A stretch of 64,000 bases of DNA from Bacteroidales bacterium. Its GTDB lineage: Bacteria > Bacteroidota > Bacteroidia > Bacteroidales > WCHB1-69. The notes beneath the pieces were generated by a model that saw only the letters and a list, made by a program, of their open reading frames with translations, ran no database searches and had not been told where the DNA came from. How positions within the stretch are numbered: the stretch's first letter is position 1; every line of letters starts with the position of its first letter. The stretch is from positions 62,001 to 126,000 of the forward strand of contig JAFXTE010000080.1 in the NCBI GenBank assembly GCA_017525245.1, given 5' to 3'. Both the position numbers and the translations under genes were made by a program. Shown here one piece after another: positions 8,039 to 16,767 of this stretch.

Positions 8039-8599
8039 TTAAAAGGTTAAACGCTCGGAAATATTTTTTTTGATCTTTTCAGCCGCGAAATGATAAGAGG
8101 CTTTCAGTGCACTTTCAGAAGTGTCGAAAATCTTTGACATTTCCGCGTATGGGGTCTCGTCATAATAGCGCATGGTGAACACCGCCCGCTGTTTCGGCGG
8201 CAGCTTGGCGATTTCCTCCTGCATGAACTGCTCGATTTGGTTAGGTGTGACCGTACTGAAATCGTCATGGGTCTTCAGCAGGAAGTCGGTGTAACTCTCG
8301 TCATCATCCAGATTCAGCATTTTCTTCTTTTTCTCAATATAGGTTAATGCCTCGTTGACGCAAATTCTTGATATCCAAGTTTTCAAACTCGATTCACTCC
8401 GGAATCTGTCCAGGTTTTTCCAGATTTTGATGCACACATTTTGTGTGACATCATCCGCATCCTCGTGGATGGTCACGATGCGGCGTGCGTTGTAATAGAT
8501 ATGCTTCTGGTATTTTTTCAGAAGCAGCTCGAAGGCCTTCTCTTTGGTCTTCTCATTGCTGAACAACGACAAGATGAACTCGTCTGTGATTTCAGGCAT
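8039..8599 (-). CDS. RNA polymerase ECF-type sigma-70 factor
   Basis: 186 residues. Region 2: DADDVTQNVCIKIWKNLDRF (about 46-65) and SLKTWISRICVNEALTYIEK. Region 4: IAKLPPKQRAVFTMRYYDE, then PYAEMSKIFDTSESALKASYHFA, the DNA-binding helix-turn-helix. It starts 14 bp after the transketolase stop on the same strand and heads an ECF/anti-sigma-like/Spy-like cassette ending at the terminator near 7120. The regulon is not readable from sequence. Confidence 0.92.
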   Translation of the reverse strand: MPEITDEFILSLFSNEKTKEKAFELLLKKYQKHIYYNARRIVTIHEDADDVTQNVCIKIWKNLDRFRSESSLKTWISRICVNEALTYIEKKKKMLNLDDDESYTDFLLKTHDDFSTVTPNQIEQFMQEEIAKLPPKQRAVFTMRYYDETPYAEMSKIFDTSESALKASYHFAAEKIKKNISERLTF

Positions 8600-8613
8600 A
8601 CGCTGAGTATAAG

Positions 8614-9567
8614 TTATTTACGACTAATAGCCTTTTTGCAGGCTTCTACGATATGTTCTTTGTCCAGACCGAAATGCGCCATCAGCTCTTCGGGGGTTCC
8701 GCTTTCGCCGAAGTGGTCGTTTACGCCGATCATTTCAACGGGGGCAGGGAAATTGCGGCTGAGGCATTGGCATACGGAGTCGCCCATGCCGCCGTTGAGG
8801 AAATGTTCCTCGGCAGTGACAGCACAACCCGTCTTGCGGACGCTATTCAGAATAGCCTCTTCGTCTAACGGCTTGATAGTTGCGATGTTGATGACTTCAG
8901 CGTTGATTCCCTGTTCGCGCAGCATGTCGGCGGCTTGCAGGGCTGGGAACACCAAATGCCCGGTGGCGAAAATGGTCACGTCCGAGCCTTCCTGCATAAC
9001 CTCAGCTTTCCCGATGACGAACGGTTTGTTCTCTTCCGTGAAGTTGGGCACGGCGGGACGTCCGAAACGGATATAGACGGGCCCGACATGCTCGGCTGCC
9101 GCGATGGTCGCCATTTTGGTCTGATTGTAGTCGCAGGGGTTGATGACCACCATGTTGGGTAACATTTTCATCAGCCCGAGGTCCTCCATCATCTGGTGCG
9201 TGGCGCCGTCTTCGCCCACAGTGATGCCTGCGTGCGAGGCTCCGATTTTGACATTCAGGTTCGAATAGGCTACTGTCATGCGGATTTGGTCATACACGCG
9301 ACCGGAAATGAATCCGGCGAACGCGCTGGCGAACGGGACCTTGCCGCTCAACGCCAAACCTGCGGAAATGCCGATCATGTTGGCCTCCGCGATGCCGCAT
9401 TGGATGAAACGCTCCGGGTGGGCTGCCTTGAAATCGCCCATCTTCACGCTCCCTGTGACATCTGCCGTGAGTGCGAATATGTTATCGTTCTTTTCTGCCG
9501 CTTCCACCAAGCCGGCTCCAAACCCTGAACGGGTGTCTTTCATTGCATATTTCTCAATATTCTCCAT
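8614..9567 (-). CDS. Transketolase C-terminal half (pyrimidine-binding and C-terminal domains)
   Basis: 317 residues, corresponding to the second subunit of split transketolases. A pyrimidine-domain stretch (FALTADVTGSVKMGDFKAAHPERF, then CGIAEANMIGISAGLALSG with the thiamine-diphosphate-activating Glu) is followed by GASHAGITVGEDGATHQMMEDL and the C-terminal domain near 195-317. Split enzymes normally have the thiamine diphosphate-binding half directly upstream, but here upstream DNA is a divergent gene, so the N-terminal half must be elsewhere or this is a different two-subunit enzyme. It carries its own -7 box and is close enough to the sigma cassette to be read through. Confidence 0.85.
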   Translation of the reverse strand: MENIEKYAMKDTRSGFGAGLVEAAEKNDNIFALTADVTGSVKMGDFKAAHPERFIQCGIAEANMIGISAGLALSGKVPFASAFAGFISGRVYDQIRMTVAYSNLNVKIGASHAGITVGEDGATHQMMEDLGLMKMLPNMVVINPCDYNQTKMATIAAAEHVGPVYIRFGRPAVPNFTEENKPFVIGKAEVMQEGSDVTIFATGHLVFPALQAADMLREQGINAEVINIATIKPLDEEAILNSVRKTGCAVTAEEHFLNGGMGDSVCQCLSRNFPAPVEMIGVNDHFGESGTPEELMAHFGLDKEHIVEACKKAISRK

Positions 9568-9583
9568 GCCAAAAAATTTGCTG

Positions 9584-9591
9584 CAAAAATA
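9584..9591 (-). promoter_or_regulatory. -7 box TATTTTTG for the transketolase half
   Basis: CAAAAATA reads TATTTTTG followed by CAGC on the minus strand, 16 bp before the ATG at 9567. Divergent from the box at 9613. Confidence 0.55.
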
Positions 9592-9612
9592 CGAAATTTG
9601 AGAAAAGAGAGT

Positions 9613-9620
9613 TATCTTTG
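9613..9620 (+). promoter_or_regulatory. -7 box TATCTTTG for the large barrel gene
   Basis: TATCTTTG followed by CCGC lies 26 bp before the GTG start at 9647. No upstream TTTG at 19-21 bp spacing is visible. Confidence 0.55.
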
Positions 9621-9646
9621 CCGCATTTATTTGTCAGATATTTTTG

Positions 9647-12600
9647 GTGATAAAAAAACTGCTCGTCATACTGGCCCTTCTCGGTTTTCTTTGCTGCAAT
9701 TATGTCAATGCGCAGGAGAATCCCACATTGCGGATCCGACATTTTTCAGCGGATTCGATGAGTTTGCGCATCGATACATGTTCCATTATCCCGAACACGT
9801 TCCAGATTCAGGAGCTGCGGCGTTCCCAATACCGCATTGATCCGCTGACTGCCACCTTCTATCTGCTCGATTCCTCCCTTTTTGGCAAACGGATTTTTGT
9901 TCAGTATGAGGTTTACCCGACCGACCTGTCCCTTCCCGTGGCGCACAAGTTCTCTCGTGACATCGAACCGAGACACTACCAGCACCAAACCGCCGAAAAC
10001 TCCCTTCCTTCTTTGAAAAATGTATTGAATGACAATGAATTATATACTAATGGAGCGATTTCACGCGGCGTGACGGTGGGCACAAATCAGGATCTTGTGC
10101 TTAATTCCGCCCTTAACCTCCAGATTACTGGTAAATTGTCTGATGATGTGGAAATTATGGCCTCTGTTTCCGATAAGAATATCCCGATTCAGCCAGAAGG
10201 GAACACTCAAACCCTACAGGATATCAGTAGTGTCTTTATTGCCTTGAAAATAAAGGAGATAGCGGCCGTTAATGCTGGCGATGTGGTCTGGGATCTCCGT
10301 GATGACCGTTTTTTGCGGGTCTCGCGGAACATCTTGGGCTTGGATGCCAGAGTGGTGTCCCGACCGAAACAAAACCTGAAGATGACCAACCAGGCAGGCG
10401 GTGGCATGGCGAAAGGACGGTTCGCCCGCCAGCATCTAACCGTGCAGAATGGGGTGCAGGGACCCTACAAACTCTATGGTGCTGACGGGGAAGTCTCTAT
10501 CATTATGGTGGCAGGTTCGGAAAGGGTTTACGTTGATGGACAGTTGCTTACACGTGGTGCAGACCATGACTATGTGGTGGATTACAACACAGCGGAGATT
10601 ACCTTCACCCCTCAAATGCTGGTCTCTGTTGAAAAGCGAATCATAGTGGAGTTTGAATACACCAATCGTCACTACTCGCGATATAACCTCTTTACTCATA
10701 ATGAAATAGAAATAGAAGGAAAGCATCCGTTCAAGTTGTACGTTAATTTTTTCCATGAGCAGGATTTGAAAAACCAGTCGATTCAACCTGAACTGACGAA
10801 TGAAAACAAACGCTTCCTTGCCGTTATGGGAGATGCTGCCACAACCGCTTATTTCCCCGTTGTTGACACTGCCGTTTTTTCGCCAGATAGGGTTTTGTAT
10901 GAAAAAATAGATACAAGTTACAACAATATTATATATACTATTTATAAATTTTCTATAAATTCTAACACAACATTATATAGTCCGTCGTTTAGCTATATGG
11001 GTACGCATAAGGGCAATTACAGATTGGCGAGCAGTACGGCTAACGGTCGTGTTTTTGAATGGGTCGCGCCGGAAGACAGCATCCCGCAAGGCGAGTATGA
11101 GCCAGTTTTGATGCTTACGGCTCCGATTTCCCAACAAATGGCAACAATTGGACTGGATTTCTCCGCCCGAAAAAATACCCGAATCCACTCGGAGTTCGCT
11201 TTGTCCCATTATGACCAAAACACTTTCTCCAAGAAAGACAGGAATGATGATGTTGGGTTTTCTTATAGCCTGAATGTCAATGATATAGAAACGTTGTGCT
11301 CCGTGCGGGATTCTTTGCCATGGCTTCTGACGAGCCAACTTCAGCTGCAGTTTGTGCATAAGAACTTCACACCATTTGAGTCGTTCCGTGATGTGGAGTT
11401 CGCCCGGCAGTATAACCTTTCATCTGATTATTCCGTGAACAGCTCCGACTGGTTGATAGATGCCGGAATCGCACTGACAAAACAGAATCGGCATCAGTTG
11501 CTCTATCATGCAAATTTCTTTGACAGGCTTGACGATGTGTTTGCTTTCCGGAATGAGCTGACAACTGCCGACAAATGGAAAAATTGGCAACTGAAAACAC
11601 GAACGAGCTATCTCCTCACTAAAGATTCCATCCAAAGAAGCCGTTATTTAGTTTCGTCTGTTTTTCTTACAAAAAGTTGGAAAAACCTCACTGTTGGGTT
11701 AGACAACCTGCTGGAACATAATGTTTTCAAAGAGAGAGAGCGACAATCATTAAGACTTAACAGTTTTGCGTTCAACGAGTTAAACGCAACCATAGGAAGT
11801 GCTGAGAATGCGAAACACCATTTTCTGTTTGCGTACAAGAACCGCGTGGAGTTCACTCCTGACACACAGAAGCTGCACACTCATCTGTTGATTCATGAGG
11901 TGAAGGCGCAATATCGTTTCGACCAGATCCGGAACCAGAGTTTCGCATTGAACGCCACTTACCGTCATCAGTCACTGATGGATTCTGTCCGTAATGCGGA
12001 ACACTATTTCGTCGGGGATGTCAGATATACGGGCCGGTTTCTCAAGAATGTGCTGACGGTCAATTTGTATTACGAGACAGGTAGCGGAATGGAACTTAAA
12101 AAGACGTTCACGTACATCAAGGTGGCGGCAGGGCAGGGGACGCATGTTTGGAAAGATTACAACAGCAACGGCATAGAGGAACTTGACGAGTTTGAAATCG
12201 CCCTTTTCCCTGATGAGGCCGAGTACATTAAAGTTTGGATTGCCGGCACGGACTATGTCAACGTCTATGAGAGCCAATGGACCCAGAGTGTGCAGTTGCG
12301 TCCGGCAGCTGCTTGGGGAAGCAAAAAAGGATTCCGAAAGTTCATTTCAAGATTTCAGGATGTGCTTGCTTTGAATACTTCGCTGAAGCATAAGTCTATG
12401 ATGTTCAATCCTTTCCCTTGCAACACTGAAGACACAAACCTCGTGGCTAATCGTTTTAACCTAACCAACACCTTCTCGTTTAACAACAGCAATTCCCCGT
12501 TCGCCTTTGATTTTATTGTCCAAAAGACGGAAAACACTCAGTTCTTGTATTATGGATTAGAAAGCAATCGTATTGGTAGCCAGGAGGTTGTAATTAAAAG

Positions 12601-13090
12601 CACTCCGATTGAGCTGTTGTATTTGCAAACCTCGTTTCAACATAGGAAAACACAGAACAGTTCAACCTGTTTTGCTTCACGGCAGTATTTAGTGGAGGCA
12701 TATTCCGCAGATGCCCTCGTCCAGCTGCAATACCGAAACAAGTTAACAGGTTCTTTGTCCGGACAATATGTCAACAAAAGGAATCTTCAGGACAAGGAAT
12801 TTGTGCGCAAGTATCGTTTTGAGACATCGTGGATGTACCGATGGCTGAATAAAGGAACTATTTCATTATCAGCCGAGTATGTGCTTATGAAAGGTGACGT
12901 TGGGGAAAGTTCCGCTGTGTCCTATTTCCTTTTGGACGGACTTTCTATGGGCAGGAATTTGCTTTGGACAGTGAATTGTCAAGTGTCTGTCAGCCAGTTT
13001 CTTCAACTGATGTTGCAGTATCAAGGCCGTGCCATGCAAGGGCATGTGGTGATTCATACAGGATCCATTACTCTCAATGCGTTGTTTTAG
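9647..13090 (+). CDS. Large outer-membrane beta-barrel-like protein, unknown function, upstream of the T9SS core
   Basis: 1147 residues from GTG 9647; a TTG one codon earlier is less likely. Signal peptide MIKKLLVILALLGFLCCNYVNAQ. A conserved-looking early block reads GAISRGVTVGTNQDLVLNS and then NIPIQPEGNTQTLQDIS. The middle and C-terminal parts are long runs of alternating aromatic/polar strands. The chain ends SITLNALF, with the terminal Phe typical of BAM-folded barrels. No C-terminal T9SS sorting domain is seen. It lies 290 bp upstream of porP on the same strand. The barrel architecture recalls very large T9SS proteins such as SprA/Sov, but length and motifs differ and I cannot assign it. 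Nucleotides 10920-10985 are notably AT-rich. Confidence 0.6.
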   Translation: MIKKLLVILALLGFLCCNYVNAQENPTLRIRHFSADSMSLRIDTCSIIPNTFQIQELRRSQYRIDPLTATFYLLDSSLFGKRIFVQYEVYPTDLSLPVAHKFSRDIEPRHYQHQTAENSLPSLKNVLNDNELYTNGAISRGVTVGTNQDLVLNSALNLQITGKLSDDVEIMASVSDKNIPIQPEGNTQTLQDISSVFIALKIKEIAAVNAGDVVWDLRDDRFLRVSRNILGLDARVVSRPKQNLKMTNQAGGGMAKGRFARQHLTVQNGVQGPYKLYGADGEVSIIMVAGSERVYVDGQLLTRGADHDYVVDYNTAEITFTPQMLVSVEKRIIVEFEYTNRHYSRYNLFTHNEIEIEGKHPFKLYVNFFHEQDLKNQSIQPELTNENKRFLAVMGDAATTAYFPVVDTAVFSPDRVLYEKIDTSYNNIIYTIYKFSINSNTTLYSPSFSYMGTHKGNYRLASSTANGRVFEWVAPEDSIPQGEYEPVLMLTAPISQQMATIGLDFSARKNTRIHSEFALSHYDQNTFSKKDRNDDVGFSYSLNVNDIETLCSVRDSLPWLLTSQLQLQFVHKNFTPFESFRDVEFARQYNLSSDYSVNSSDWLIDAGIALTKQNRHQLLYHANFFDRLDDVFAFRNELTTADKWKNWQLKTRTSYLLTKDSIQRSRYLVSSVFLTKSWKNLTVGLDNLLEHNVFKERERQSLRLNSFAFNELNATIGSAENAKHHFLFAYKNRVEFTPDTQKLHTHLLIHEVKAQYRFDQIRNQSFALNATYRHQSLMDSVRNAEHYFVGDVRYTGRFLKNVLTVNLYYETGSGMELKKTFTYIKVAAGQGTHVWKDYNSNGIEELDEFEIALFPDEAEYIKVWIAGTDYVNVYESQWTQSVQLRPAAAWGSKKGFRKFISRFQDVLALNTSLKHKSMMFNPFPCNTEDTNLVANRFNLTNTFSFNNSNSPFAFDFIVQKTENTQFLYYGLESNRIGSQEVVIKSTPIELLYLQTSFQHRKTQNSSTCFASRQYLVEAYSADALVQLQYRNKLTGSLSGQYVNKRNLQDKEFVRKYRFETSWMYRWLNKGTISLSAEYVLMKGDVGESSAVSYFLLDGLSMGRNLLWTVNCQVSVSQFLQLMLQYQGRAMQGHVVIHTGSITLNALF

Positions 13091-13221
13091 CTAAATGTTT
13101 GAAATACAGTCCTATATACTTAAAATTGTTTGTAAATATTTGATATACAGATGATTGTTTGCATGGTTGGTAATTATTCAAGGAAATTTGAAAAATCGGG
13201 GAAACAAATCAAAAAATATGT

Positions 13222-13229
13222 TATTTTTG
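13222..13229 (+). promoter_or_regulatory. Possible -7 box TATTTTTG upstream of porP
   Basis: TATTTTTG followed by TCAC in the 290-bp spacer before porP would give a leader of roughly 145 nt. The rest of the spacer is AT-rich, without repeats or further genes. Confidence 0.45.
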
Positions 13230-13380
13230 TCACTTCAAAAAATTAGGCTAAAAGTGTATTGTGTAACTTTTTGAATGGAGTATTCGTATATGAATGAAAA
13301 AAATAGAATACAGAATCAGGAAAAATTGTTAAATGCGCTATTAGTCAGAAAGTTAGTGTGTGTAACGATTTGAACGAGAT

Positions 13381-14433
13381 ATGAAGAAACAAGTTAAAAA
13401 AGTTGGTCTGTTGGTGCTGTTTGCAATGGCTGTTACGATGACAGGTTTTGCGCAAGATGATGCACAATTCACCTTTTTTCCGTGGGTGACCTCCTATTAT
13501 AATGCCGGCGGAATAGGTGAGCAACATAATACGTTGTGTTTTACTGCGGATTACAACAATAAATATTTGGGGTGGGGCGATGCGCCTTTATCGGGAACGA
13601 CAATCAACAACGACTCCCTTTTCCATTCAGCCCCTCAATCCTTCTTGTTCAGCATTGAATCTTATTTGAAAAAGCTCCATGGTTCGTTAGGAGTGACGTT
13701 AATTCACGATAGAATAGGTATTTACAGTAATACAGGCGTGAAAATAGGATATGCTTACAAGTTGAGGCTTGGAGGCGGGCATTTGGGAATCGGAGCACAG
13801 GTGTCGTTGTATAATCAGGCTATAAAACCTGATCCGTTAACTCCAATCCAAGATGGAGATCCTGTCATAGATCGTCTGTCTGAATCCACGTTGGATTTGG
13901 ATTTCAACTTTGGTGTGTTGTATAAAACTGACCAATGGTATGTGGGCGCAGGATGGACGCAGATGGCGGCCTTGTTCGACAAAAACCAGGTGCTTCGGGT
14001 TTCCGGTGAATATGGTTCGACTCGTTCGTCACAGTTGTATGTCCATGGCGGTTACACATGGGTGTTGCCGTTCAATCCAAACTGGGAGCTGCTACCGCAA
14101 GCCATGGTGAAGACAGATCTCAAGTCGTTCCAATGGGAAGTTTTGGCGTTGGCGCGCTATAACGGAGTTTATTGGGGTGGCCTTGGCTATCGTTTCCAAG
14201 ATGCTGTTTCCCTCGTTTTCGGTGCACGTCCTTTCCATAATTCTTCAAACATTTACTTGAAGGGTCTTGACCTTGGTGTCGCATATAGTTTCACTACCAA
14301 TTCGCTGGCCTACAAGAAATACCGCAGCTTTGGTGATGTGGAAGTCGTAGTGCGCTATTGCTTTGACATTTATAAGCCTGAAATTTTCTCTGGCTACGGA
14401 AATTCTCGATACATTTATAAGAACAGATACTAA
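13381..14433 (+). CDS. porP: PorP/SprF family type IX secretion outer-membrane protein
   Basis: 350 residues. Signal peptide MKKQVKKVGLLVLFAMAVTMTGFAQ, then PWVTSYYNAGGIGEQHNTLC, which matches the PorP/SprF opening (an early Asn-Pro/Ala-Gly region). Repeated amphipathic strands follow (FNFGVLYKTDQWYVGAGWTQ, WGGLGYRFQDAVSLVFGARPF). It is a predicted outer-membrane barrel that links the trans-envelope T9SS motor to the outer membrane or tethers secreted adhesins. Immediately followed by porK, porL, porM and porN in the canonical order, which is the strongest support. Confidence 0.9.
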   Translation: MKKQVKKVGLLVLFAMAVTMTGFAQDDAQFTFFPWVTSYYNAGGIGEQHNTLCFTADYNNKYLGWGDAPLSGTTINNDSLFHSAPQSFLFSIESYLKKLHGSLGVTLIHDRIGIYSNTGVKIGYAYKLRLGGGHLGIGAQVSLYNQAIKPDPLTPIQDGDPVIDRLSESTLDLDFNFGVLYKTDQWYVGAGWTQMAALFDKNQVLRVSGEYGSTRSSQLYVHGGYTWVLPFNPNWELLPQAMVKTDLKSFQWEVLALARYNGVYWGGLGYRFQDAVSLVFGARPFHNSSNIYLKGLDLGVAYSFTTNSLAYKKYRSFGDVEVVVRYCFDIYKPEIFSGYGNSRYIYKNRY

Positions 14434-14486
14434 AAACGAACATTCAAACGTTAATAACCACAAAGAAATTTAAAAATAGAAAAAAT

Positions 14487-15917
14487 ATGAAACGGGTAAT
14501 CATTTTACTTGCATCGGCATTTGTGCTGATGGTCTCGTGTAAAAACGGCGGCGACGGGCAGCTCGTCGGTGTAAAGGATCGTCCTGACTTTCTCGATCTG
14601 GAGCCTTACGGGATGGTTTACGTTCCAACTGGCCATTATGTGATGGGCGGTGGTGACCAGGATGTCCCCTTCGCACTCACCCAGCAGTCCAAAAATGTGA
14701 CTGTGTCAGCATTTTGGATGGACGAGACGGAAATCACCAATAACGAGTATCGTCAGTTTGTGTACTGGGTGCGTGACTCTATCGCCCACACGCTTCTCGG
14801 TGATGCGGAAATCACTGACGAGGAAAAGTACGGACATTACAAGAAATACGAAAAAGGTGAAAATGAAGGAGAAATCATCGAACCGAAGTTGATAAACTGG
14901 AAGGAGAAGATTCCTTGGGATTCCGAAAATGAAGAGGTGCAGGCGGCCCTTTCTCCTTTGTTCAGCAAAGTGAACACCCGTTATTATCATTATGCTTCAA
15001 ATAAGTTGAACACTTCTGTTTTCAACTTTGAATATTGGTGGATTGATTATCGTAACTATCAGGATCCCAAGAATCCCGACAATTTCGGAGCCTCTCACAA
15101 GGAATTCGACAAGGAGGGTGATGATCTTGGCGGCCTCTACGCCAATCGTCCCAGCAGTATGGGCAATGGATGGCAGCGCTTCATCAAGCATGAGGTTGTG
15201 AATATCTATCCGGACACACTTTGCTGGGCGCACGATTTCGTGTATTCATACAATGAGCCGATGTTGATGAGTTATTTCACTAACCCCCAATATGACAACT
15301 ATCCTGTGGTTGGTGTGAGTTGGCGTCAGGCAAAGGCTTTCTCCAGTTGGAGAACACAACTGCGTATGTCTTGGCTTGCAGGCAAGGAATACGCGTTTGA
15401 GAAAGAGTTCCGTCTGCCCCTTGAGGCGGAATGGGAATGGGCTGCCCGTGGTGGTAACCCGTTGGTCTCCTATCCGTGGGGCGGCCCTTATACCACAAAC
15501 AGAAATGGCTGTTTCTTGAGCAACTTTAAACCGCAGCGCGGTAACTATATCGCGGACGACAATTTCTATCCCGGTATTGTGGCGCACTATCATCCCAATG
15601 ATTGGGGCTTGTTCGACATGAGCGGCAATGTGGCAGAATGGTGTGAGGATGCCTTTGATGAGGCTGCTACCAATTTCACCCATGACATGAACCCTTCGTA
15701 TGTCTATTACGCATCCAAGGACGATTCTCCTGTGAAGAAGAGAAAAGTGATCCGCGGCGGTTCTTGGAAGGATGTCAGCTATTTCACCACTGTATATGCC
15801 CGGACGTATGACTACCAAGATACGTGTAAGTCCTACATAGGATTCCGCAATGTTCAATCCTACATGGGGCGTCAGAGAGGTGACAACAACAGCAAGAGCG
15901 CATCACACGTCTATTAA
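14487..15917 (+). CDS. porK: T9SS ring lipoprotein PorK/GldK (SUMF1-like fold)
   Basis: 476 residues. Lipoprotein signal with lipobox near VLMVSC (Cys19). The body is a formylglycine-generating-enzyme (SUMF1) type fold: GMVYVPTGHYVMGGGDQD near 48-65, FWMDETEITNNEYRQFVYWV, PVVGVSWRQAKAFSSWR, RLPLEAEWEWAARGG and GNVAEWCEDAFDE, then IRGGSWKD. In GldK/PorK this fold is structural: the protein forms a periplasmic ring with PorN on the outer membrane. Catalysis is not expected. Second gene of porPKLMN, 53 bp after porP. Confidence 0.95.
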   Translation: MKRVIILLASAFVLMVSCKNGGDGQLVGVKDRPDFLDLEPYGMVYVPTGHYVMGGGDQDVPFALTQQSKNVTVSAFWMDETEITNNEYRQFVYWVRDSIAHTLLGDAEITDEEKYGHYKKYEKGENEGEIIEPKLINWKEKIPWDSENEEVQAALSPLFSKVNTRYYHYASNKLNTSVFNFEYWWIDYRNYQDPKNPDNFGASHKEFDKEGDDLGGLYANRPSSMGNGWQRFIKHEVVNIYPDTLCWAHDFVYSYNEPMLMSYFTNPQYDNYPVVGVSWRQAKAFSSWRTQLRMSWLAGKEYAFEKEFRLPLEAEWEWAARGGNPLVSYPWGGPYTTNRNGCFLSNFKPQRGNYIADDNFYPGIVAHYHPNDWGLFDMSGNVAEWCEDAFDEAATNFTHDMNPSYVYYASKDDSPVKKRKVIRGGSWKDVSYFTTVYARTYDYQDTCKSYIGFRNVQSYMGRQRGDNNSKSASHVY

Positions 15918-15977
15918 TCATTAATCGAATTTTTTACAAATCAACAAATAAAATCATTAACTTAAAAAATCAAACAA

Positions 15978-16724
15978 ATGAGTAAGATTGATCAATTAGT
16001 CAGATCGAAAGGTTACAAAAACTTCATGGCAAAGTTGTACGGATGGGGCGCCGCAGTCGTCATTTTGGGTGCTCTGTTCAAGATTTTGCACTGGCCTGGT
16101 GCTAACATCATGCTGATGGCCGGTATGTTTACGGAGTCCATCATCTTCTTCTTCTCCGCTTTTGAGCCTTTGCATGTGGAATACAACTGGGCTTTGGTTT
16201 ATCCTGAGCTTGCCACAGGTGCAGACATTGAATTGGAAGAGACCGAGAAGAAATCTCGCCGTGACAAAAAGCAACAGGTGAAATCCGATTCTTTGACTCC
16301 TACCCAAGCACTTGACAAAATGTTGGAGGAAGCCAAAATCGGACCTGAACTGATGGAAAGCTTGGCATCTGGTATGCGCAATTTGAGCGACAATGCTCAC
16401 AAACTTGCAGGTGTTTCCGATGCCGTTGTCTCTACCGACAATTACACAGCCAGTCTGCAAAAAGCTTCCGAGTCTGTGCGTAACCTGACCTTGAAATACG
16501 ACAAGGTCGCTGCCAATCTTGAAACCGATGGCGGTGCCACTGCAGCCTACATTGAAAGTGTGAAGAGAGCCACTACGGCCGTCAGCCAATTGGCAACTGC
16601 ATACGATCAGACTGCCAAGTCCATGGCTCAAACCAACAGCTTCAAGGCTGAAATGGACAAATTGACCCAGAACATATCTAAGTTAAGTAGCGTTTACGGC
16701 AATATGCTCGCCGCTATGAAATAG
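15978..16724 (+). CDS. porL: T9SS inner-membrane motor protein PorL/GldL
   Basis: 248 residues. Two membrane helices at about 19-37 and 43-61. The first ends in FKILHWPGAN (Lys35), conserved in GldL, and the second carries Glu53 in GMFTESIIFF, at the position of the buried Glu needed for proton-driven rotation. The remaining cytoplasmic part is helical and acidic/basic, with DKMLEEAKIGPELMESLASG and a coiled-coil-like C-terminus. With PorM it forms the proton-motive-force motor of the T9SS. It starts 60 bp after porK. Confidence 0.95.
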   Translation: MSKIDQLVRSKGYKNFMAKLYGWGAAVVILGALFKILHWPGANIMLMAGMFTESIIFFFSAFEPLHVEYNWALVYPELATGADIELEETEKKSRRDKKQQVKSDSLTPTQALDKMLEEAKIGPELMESLASGMRNLSDNAHKLAGVSDAVVSTDNYTASLQKASESVRNLTLKYDKVAANLETDGGATAAYIESVKRATTAVSQLATAYDQTAKSMAQTNSFKAEMDKLTQNISKLSSVYGNMLAAMK

Positions 16725-16767
16725 TCTTTTTTAGTTCCACCAATCATTAACTAAAATTTACTGAGAT

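Noticed and set aside
9644..9646. TTG as start of the large barrel gene
   Set aside because: The next codon is GTG, closer to the signal peptide start and more likely; the difference is one residue.
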